A DNA stretch of 64,000 bases, taken from SZUA-547 sp963669265. GTDB taxonomy: Bacteria; Pseudomonadota; Alphaproteobacteria; Rhodobacterales; Rhodobacteraceae. The notes below the pieces were generated by a model, which saw only the letters and a list, made by a program, of their open reading frames with translations, was not told the origin of the DNA and did not search any database. Location of the stretch: NCBI GenBank assembly GCA_963669265.1, contig OY769916.1, positions 3,534,001-3,598,000 on the forward strand. The letters run 5' to 3'. Position numbers and translations under genes: made by a program. Numbering within the stretch: the first letter of the stretch is position 1; every line of letters starts with the position of its first letter. This document shows, in pieces, positions 60,855 to 64,000 of this stretch.

Positions 60855-61496
60855 TTACTTGGGCGTGGGTGGAATAAATATTCGCCCTTCATCTCGCCAC
60901 TTTTGCACAAGGGCCGACTCGGTTGAGAACGCATGGCCATTCCAACCTTGGAAGGTGAATCCGGCTACGAATACGCTATGTGAAGCAAATCGAGATGTCG
61001 TTAGTAGATGACATATCATACGCAGCCCTGCACTCGTCATTGCACTCGATCCCGACGCCCTTCGAATCATTCGTGTGAGGTTCATCTGAAGGATTGGATT
61101 TACGTAGCTGTTCGGAAGGCATTCCCAGCCTTGCCTCGCGAGTATTGAGCGGGCGGCGTTTACTCCATGAAAGGGGTCGCTATTCTTCCGGCGAGAGCGA
61201 CGCATCTCGGGCATTTCCGCGTTGGATACCATGAATACCACTTCATCCGGACGCGATGTCGGGCCAAAATTAATCCTTTTGCTCGAATAGCGCTGACTTG
61301 GCTTGCCGCAATTCATGATGCCTAAAATGTCCGTCTTAGTGCCTATGCCGACGGACTCTCTATTCTTAATGTCATTAAGGCGAATTACGACGTCACAACC
61401 ATCGACGAAAGCAGCGAGGTTTTCTAAGTTCAGCCGTCCACCCGAAATATCGATCGACATGTCTTTGGCGGCGCCTATCAAAATGGCGTTCTTCAT
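60855..61496 (-). CDS. Putative glycosyltransferase, GT29-like/urease-operon-accessory-like
   Basis: 213 residues. The N-terminal pattern (KNAILIGAAKDMSIDISGGR, CDVVIRLNDIKNRESVGIGT, KTDILGIMNCGK) resembles sialyltransferase-like GT29 domains and the proteins loosely named urease operon accessory protein, with the V-I-R-x-N and G-T-K-T-D signatures. The rest is not informative. It overlaps the upstream glycosyltransferase-like gene by four bases (ATGA). Clearly AT-richer than the window, suggesting acquisition. Function is tentative. Confidence 0.55.
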   Translation of the reverse strand: MKNAILIGAAKDMSIDISGGRLNLENLAAFVDGCDVVIRLNDIKNRESVGIGTKTDILGIMNCGKPSQRYSSKRINFGPTSRPDEVVFMVSNAEMPEMRRSRRKNSDPFHGVNAARSILARQGWECLPNSYVNPILQMNLTRMIRRASGSSAMTSAGLRMICHLLTTSRFASHSVFVAGFTFQGWNGHAFSTESALVQKWRDEGRIFIPPTPK

Positions 61497-62197
61497 AGCA
61501 TCTTATAGTGTAGTGGCCTCCGTCGGAAATCTTCACGCTCCGCTATCCAGAGATCCGCATATTCTACCTTTTTCCATGTTTCCAACCACGGTCCTCCACG
61601 AGTGAAATGGACGGCTCCTGGAACTCCTTCCGATGGCTTCTCGTTCCAGCCTTCCAACCAGTTCCAACGCGAAGGGACATCGCCGATGTCTTCGTCATCC
61701 GCCCATTGCATTTGATGCAGATATGCGCCCGTTGAGGAGTTCACCAATTCAGGATTTAACCGTCGACACGCCGACGCGGCGCAGTCGAATATCATCAGGC
61801 TAGACCAGTTTTTACGAGGATACTGGGACTGGATTCTGCCATCCATCTTCGTCTTTTCAGTCGGTTGGTAATTGTGCTTGACGCAGGAAACAGATGCGTC
61901 TGTCCTGACCTCCAATATCATCTTCGCGATGTCGTCCAGCCAAAGAAAGTCATTGTCGCAGAAAACGGCCGTCCCTTTGTAGGCTGTCAAATATGGCGTC
62001 AGAAATCGCGAGTAAGTGAACTCAGTCGACGCTAGAGGGTCGGAACTACGCCAATACGCGCCAGCACTCCTCAATTCGTCAAGTTTTAGGAAATTTATTT
62101 GGACACTGCACGAAGCCCGTCTAAGGATCGAATGCGAGCAGACTTGAGACGCAATTTGGTGGGCGCTGTCCCAACCAATAAATACTTGAATATCCAT
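61493..62197 (-). CDS. Putative glycosyltransferase (GT-A fold, GT8-like)
   Basis: 234 residues. MDIQVFIGWDSAHQIASQVC, SRFLTPYLTAYKGTAVFCDN followed by DFLWLDDI (the DND carries a DxD-type metal/nucleotide-sugar motif), and late conserved Trp/His residues (GAVHFTRGGPWLETW) match small glycosyltransferases near family 8. First gene of a two-gene operon with lower GC than its surroundings. The acceptor is unknown; surface polysaccharide modification is the likely context. Confidence 0.65.
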   Translation of the reverse strand: MDIQVFIGWDSAHQIASQVCSHSILRRASCSVQINFLKLDELRSAGAYWRSSDPLASTEFTYSRFLTPYLTAYKGTAVFCDNDFLWLDDIAKMILEVRTDASVSCVKHNYQPTEKTKMDGRIQSQYPRKNWSSLMIFDCAASACRRLNPELVNSSTGAYLHQMQWADDEDIGDVPSRWNWLEGWNEKPSEGVPGAVHFTRGGPWLETWKKVEYADLWIAEREDFRRRPLHYKML

Positions 62198-62310
62198 TTG
62201 TTCCTCCGATCGATCTCTTTGAGGAAGATGAGTTCTAGGGTGTCGGAACCAGATCTAAGATGCCGTAGTTGAGCGTCTGGTTAGCTTACCATGCACTCTG
62301 CATCGCGATC

Positions 62311-62361
62311 GCACAGAGCAGCCGTCCTAATCGTACCAGACCTCCAGTTCATCCTCGCGCG
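62311..62361. repeat. Right copy of the 51-bp direct repeat (functional 3' end of the lipoprotein gene)
   Basis: This copy contains the intact end of the minus-strand lipoprotein gene (EDELEVWYD-stop) plus 16 bases beyond it. Together with 60701-60751 it brackets the two glycosyltransferase-like genes. Confidence 0.85.
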
Positions 62362-63322
62362 CGGCGAGCTCGGCTGGGGAATAGCCGATCAGGGCGATCA
62401 GCCGTTCGCCATCCTCATCCTCAAGATAGAGCTTTTCCGCCAGGCGACCGCGCCGGAACCCTTCAGATTCCCAACGCCCGCGATAATAGTTGCTGGCCGA
62501 GAGGTCCCCATTCGGCCCCTCCAGCACCGCCAGCTCCGCCTCGCCTGCCTCGGTCAGTCGGGCCACCGCGCGCGGGCCCAACGCGTCGAGGAACCAGATC
62601 CGCACATCGCCGGAACCATCCTCCTCAGATCGCTCTTCGGCGATCAGGGTGGTCGCCAACGCCTTCTCTCCGCCGACGAATTGCGCGGTGACGCCTCTGG
62701 CGTAGGCGAAGGCGGCCTGCTCAGCCAACAACGTGTCGTCCAAAGCCACAAGACGGCAACCGCACTCGTCGCTGGCGCCGCTTTGCTCCAGCTTCGCCAG
62801 ACAGCCATTCAGCGCGCTTGCGGCGGTCTCCGCCCGCGGCGCCGGCTCCGTCGAGGTCGCCAGTCCAATCGCAGGGCAGATCCGTGGAGGATACCCGATC
62901 GCCAGCGCTCGAGCGCCTGGCGCTGAGAGGAAACGCTGGCCGGCCGGCGCCTCGTAGAGCAGCGGGGTCTGCACCGCCTCGATCAGCCTTGTCCGGCGCT
63001 GCCGCTCTAATCGCCGCCGATCATATCGCGCGGCAAGTCGCTTCGCGCGGTCGACATCCTCCGCATCCTGCGCTTCGATCAGGGGCGGCGCGGCGGGCAA
63101 AACCAGTTGCTGAAGCCCCAGTTCACCGAGGTTTCGTCCTTGTTTGCCCGCGCCGCCATCCGAGGCGCATCCGGCGACCGCGATCGCCAGCGCCGCGGGA
63201 ATGACGCTCGTGATTCGCCACAATTGCGGCGAAGATCCGCGTTTTTTTTGCGCGCCAATTCGTTTCAAACGAAAGGACAGCATGCTGGCAGAGAGTCTTT
63301 TTCGCAACGCAGTCAGGGGCAT
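62327..63322 (-). CDS. Hypothetical lipoprotein
   Basis: 331 residues. A long basic N-terminus leads to a hydrophobic run and lipobox in VIPAALAIAVAGCASDGG, so a later start is possible (Met at 63283), although the first ATG has AGGAAAG upstream. The mature part is charged and helical (EDVDRAKRLAARYDRRRLER) with a cysteine cluster (SGASDECGCRL) and a Glu-rich C-terminal domain ending EDELEVWYD. No family recognised. Its 3' end is duplicated at the far side of the glycosyltransferase insertion. Confidence 0.65.
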   Translation of the reverse strand: MPLTALRKRLSASMLSFRLKRIGAQKKRGSSPQLWRITSVIPAALAIAVAGCASDGGAGKQGRNLGELGLQQLVLPAAPPLIEAQDAEDVDRAKRLAARYDRRRLERQRRTRLIEAVQTPLLYEAPAGQRFLSAPGARALAIGYPPRICPAIGLATSTEPAPRAETAASALNGCLAKLEQSGASDECGCRLVALDDTLLAEQAAFAYARGVTAQFVGGEKALATTLIAEERSEEDGSGDVRIWFLDALGPRAVARLTEAGEAELAVLEGPNGDLSASNYYRGRWESEGFRRGRLAEKLYLEDEDGERLIALIGYSPAELAAREDELEVWYD

Positions 63323-63534
63323 AGAGGGCTTTCCTGAAAAAAAAGTTCAATGCGGCGCATCTGGTTCTGTATAGTCGATATTCGCATTATGGCCTTAGTC
63401 TGGGACCCAAACGCTGATATTGTCATTTTTGACTGCGAACTAAACAGTTTGCGTCACGGTTGCGTATTGGGTGACAATGCCAATTGTAAACGGCGTCCGA
63501 ATTGGACGCTATTAGGAGTTGAGTGGGAATAGCA

Positions 63535-64000
63535 GTGTTGATCGCGCGTGAGAGCCAATCGGATTCAGATATCCGCACCGGTAAAGTGAAGTGGTATGAC
63601 GCTGACCGGGGCTACGGTTTCGTCGTACCCGATGGCGGAGACCGCGATATTCTCCTCCATGCGAGCTGTGTCAAAGCATCAGGACGGGTTTCCATTCCCG
63701 AGGGCGCGATGGTGTCTCTGCGCGTCGTGCAGGGCGACCGCGGCCTGCAGGCTGTCGAACTGATCGAGGTTGAGGACGCGGATGCGCCCGCCAGGGAGCA
63801 GATTTCCGACATCCGTCCGTCCGAGCTGGCGGTGGACCTGGAAGGCGCCAGCGAGTTGCTCGCGGCGCGGGTCAAATGGTTCGATAAGCTCAAGGGCTTT
63901 GGTTTCGTGAACGTCTTCGGCGATTCCGCCGATGTCTTCGTGCATATGGAGACGCTGCGCCGCTGTGGGTTCAACGACCTGATGCCGGGCGAGGGTATCG
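63535..64000 (+). CDS. Two-domain cold-shock protein, C-terminus cut by window edge
   Basis: Starts at a GTG (63535); 155 codons are in the window. Two cold-shock domains are visible: RTGKVKWYDADRGYGFVVPD with DRDILLHASC, and RVKWFDKLKGFGFVNVFGD with DVFVHMETLR, each holding RNP1 (K/R-G-F/Y-G-F-V) and RNP2 motifs, joined by an acidic linker. Double-CSD proteins of about 170-190 residues are common in Rhodobacterales. They bind single-stranded RNA/DNA. AGGAG lies rather far upstream (63514-63518). Confidence 0.92.
   Translation, partial: MLIARESQSDSDIRTGKVKWYDADRGYGFVVPDGGDRDILLHASCVKASGRVSIPEGAMVSLRVVQGDRGLQAVELIEVEDADAPAREQISDIRPSELAVDLEGASELLAARVKWFDKLKGFGFVNVFGDSADVFVHMETLRRCGFNDLMPGEGI

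Noticed and set aside
63350..63532. 60-codon plus-strand ORF just before the cold-shock gene
   Set aside because: No ribosome site at its start, unusual composition, and it lies in the promoter region of the cold-shock gene; nothing supports translation.

Overview
The window is a gene-dense, GC-rich stretch from an alphaproteobacterium, most likely of the order Rhodobacterales. The evidence is a complete ccoNOQP-ccoGHIS cluster with FnrL and hemN and TTGAT/TTGAC-type FNR boxes, a class I (archaeal-type) lysyl-tRNA synthetase, a GTTC-N7-GTTC (alphaproteobacterial) SOS box, a Zur-controlled zur-znuCB operon and metK-ahcY as a pair. No rRNA, tRNA, insertion sequence, phage or CRISPR array was seen. 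This is a chromosomal housekeeping region with a few accessory insertions.

Layout. 1-3963: the edge of ettA, then small envelope proteins and a lipoprotein hydrolase. 3984-6659: a very repetitive RTX-type secreted protein. 6984-12371: nadD, a DacB/PBP4 carboxypeptidase, a TerB-like protein, lysK with an apparent single-base frameshift, and two YeeE/YedE half-transporters. 12441-16851: an outer-membrane protein, and a CHASE2-adenylate cyclase paired with a FecR-domain surface protein. 16996-29436: one long metal/respiration block on the minus strand (fnrL, ccoNOQPGHIS, zur-znuCB) with hemN divergent from fnrL. 29570-45084: mostly single genes: a phasin, a tiny ORF with a near-perfect Shine-Dalgarno and a terminator, arfB, DMT transporters, YtoQ, two more class III cyclases with TPR-like tails, a GST, a DUF922-type putative protease, an SOS-box imuA without imuB/dnaE2, allA, aminotransferases and a YeiH exporter.

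45288-48828 is a putative operon: DUF3307 membrane protein, an ABC-exporter-like protein whose nucleotide-binding domain has lost its key residues and carries about 270 extra residues, and a stand-alone cyclic-nucleotide-binding protein that keeps its ligand-binding residues. With three class III cyclases in the same 64 kb, it is a candidate cNMP-responsive membrane system. 48849-52328 holds a protein phosphatase and the ahcY-metK methyl cycle pair. 52606-54583 encodes a small acidic CesT-like (type III secretion chaperone-like) protein followed by a 479-residue hydrophilic protein with an internal duplication, which looks like a chaperone/effector pair. 54662-56693 is a TPP riboswitch with thiC. 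57573-60691 holds a rhodanese, an MFS transporter and fghA. 60855-62197 is a lower-GC two-gene glycosyltransferase-like insertion bounded by a 51-bp imperfect direct repeat that is a copy of the 3' end of the neighbouring lipoprotein gene. The window ends inside a two-domain cold-shock protein gene.

Most interesting for follow-up: the degenerate ABC/cNMP-binding operon, the chaperone/effector-like pair, the tiny strongly translated ORF near 30.2 kb, and the repeat-bounded glycosyltransferase insertion.
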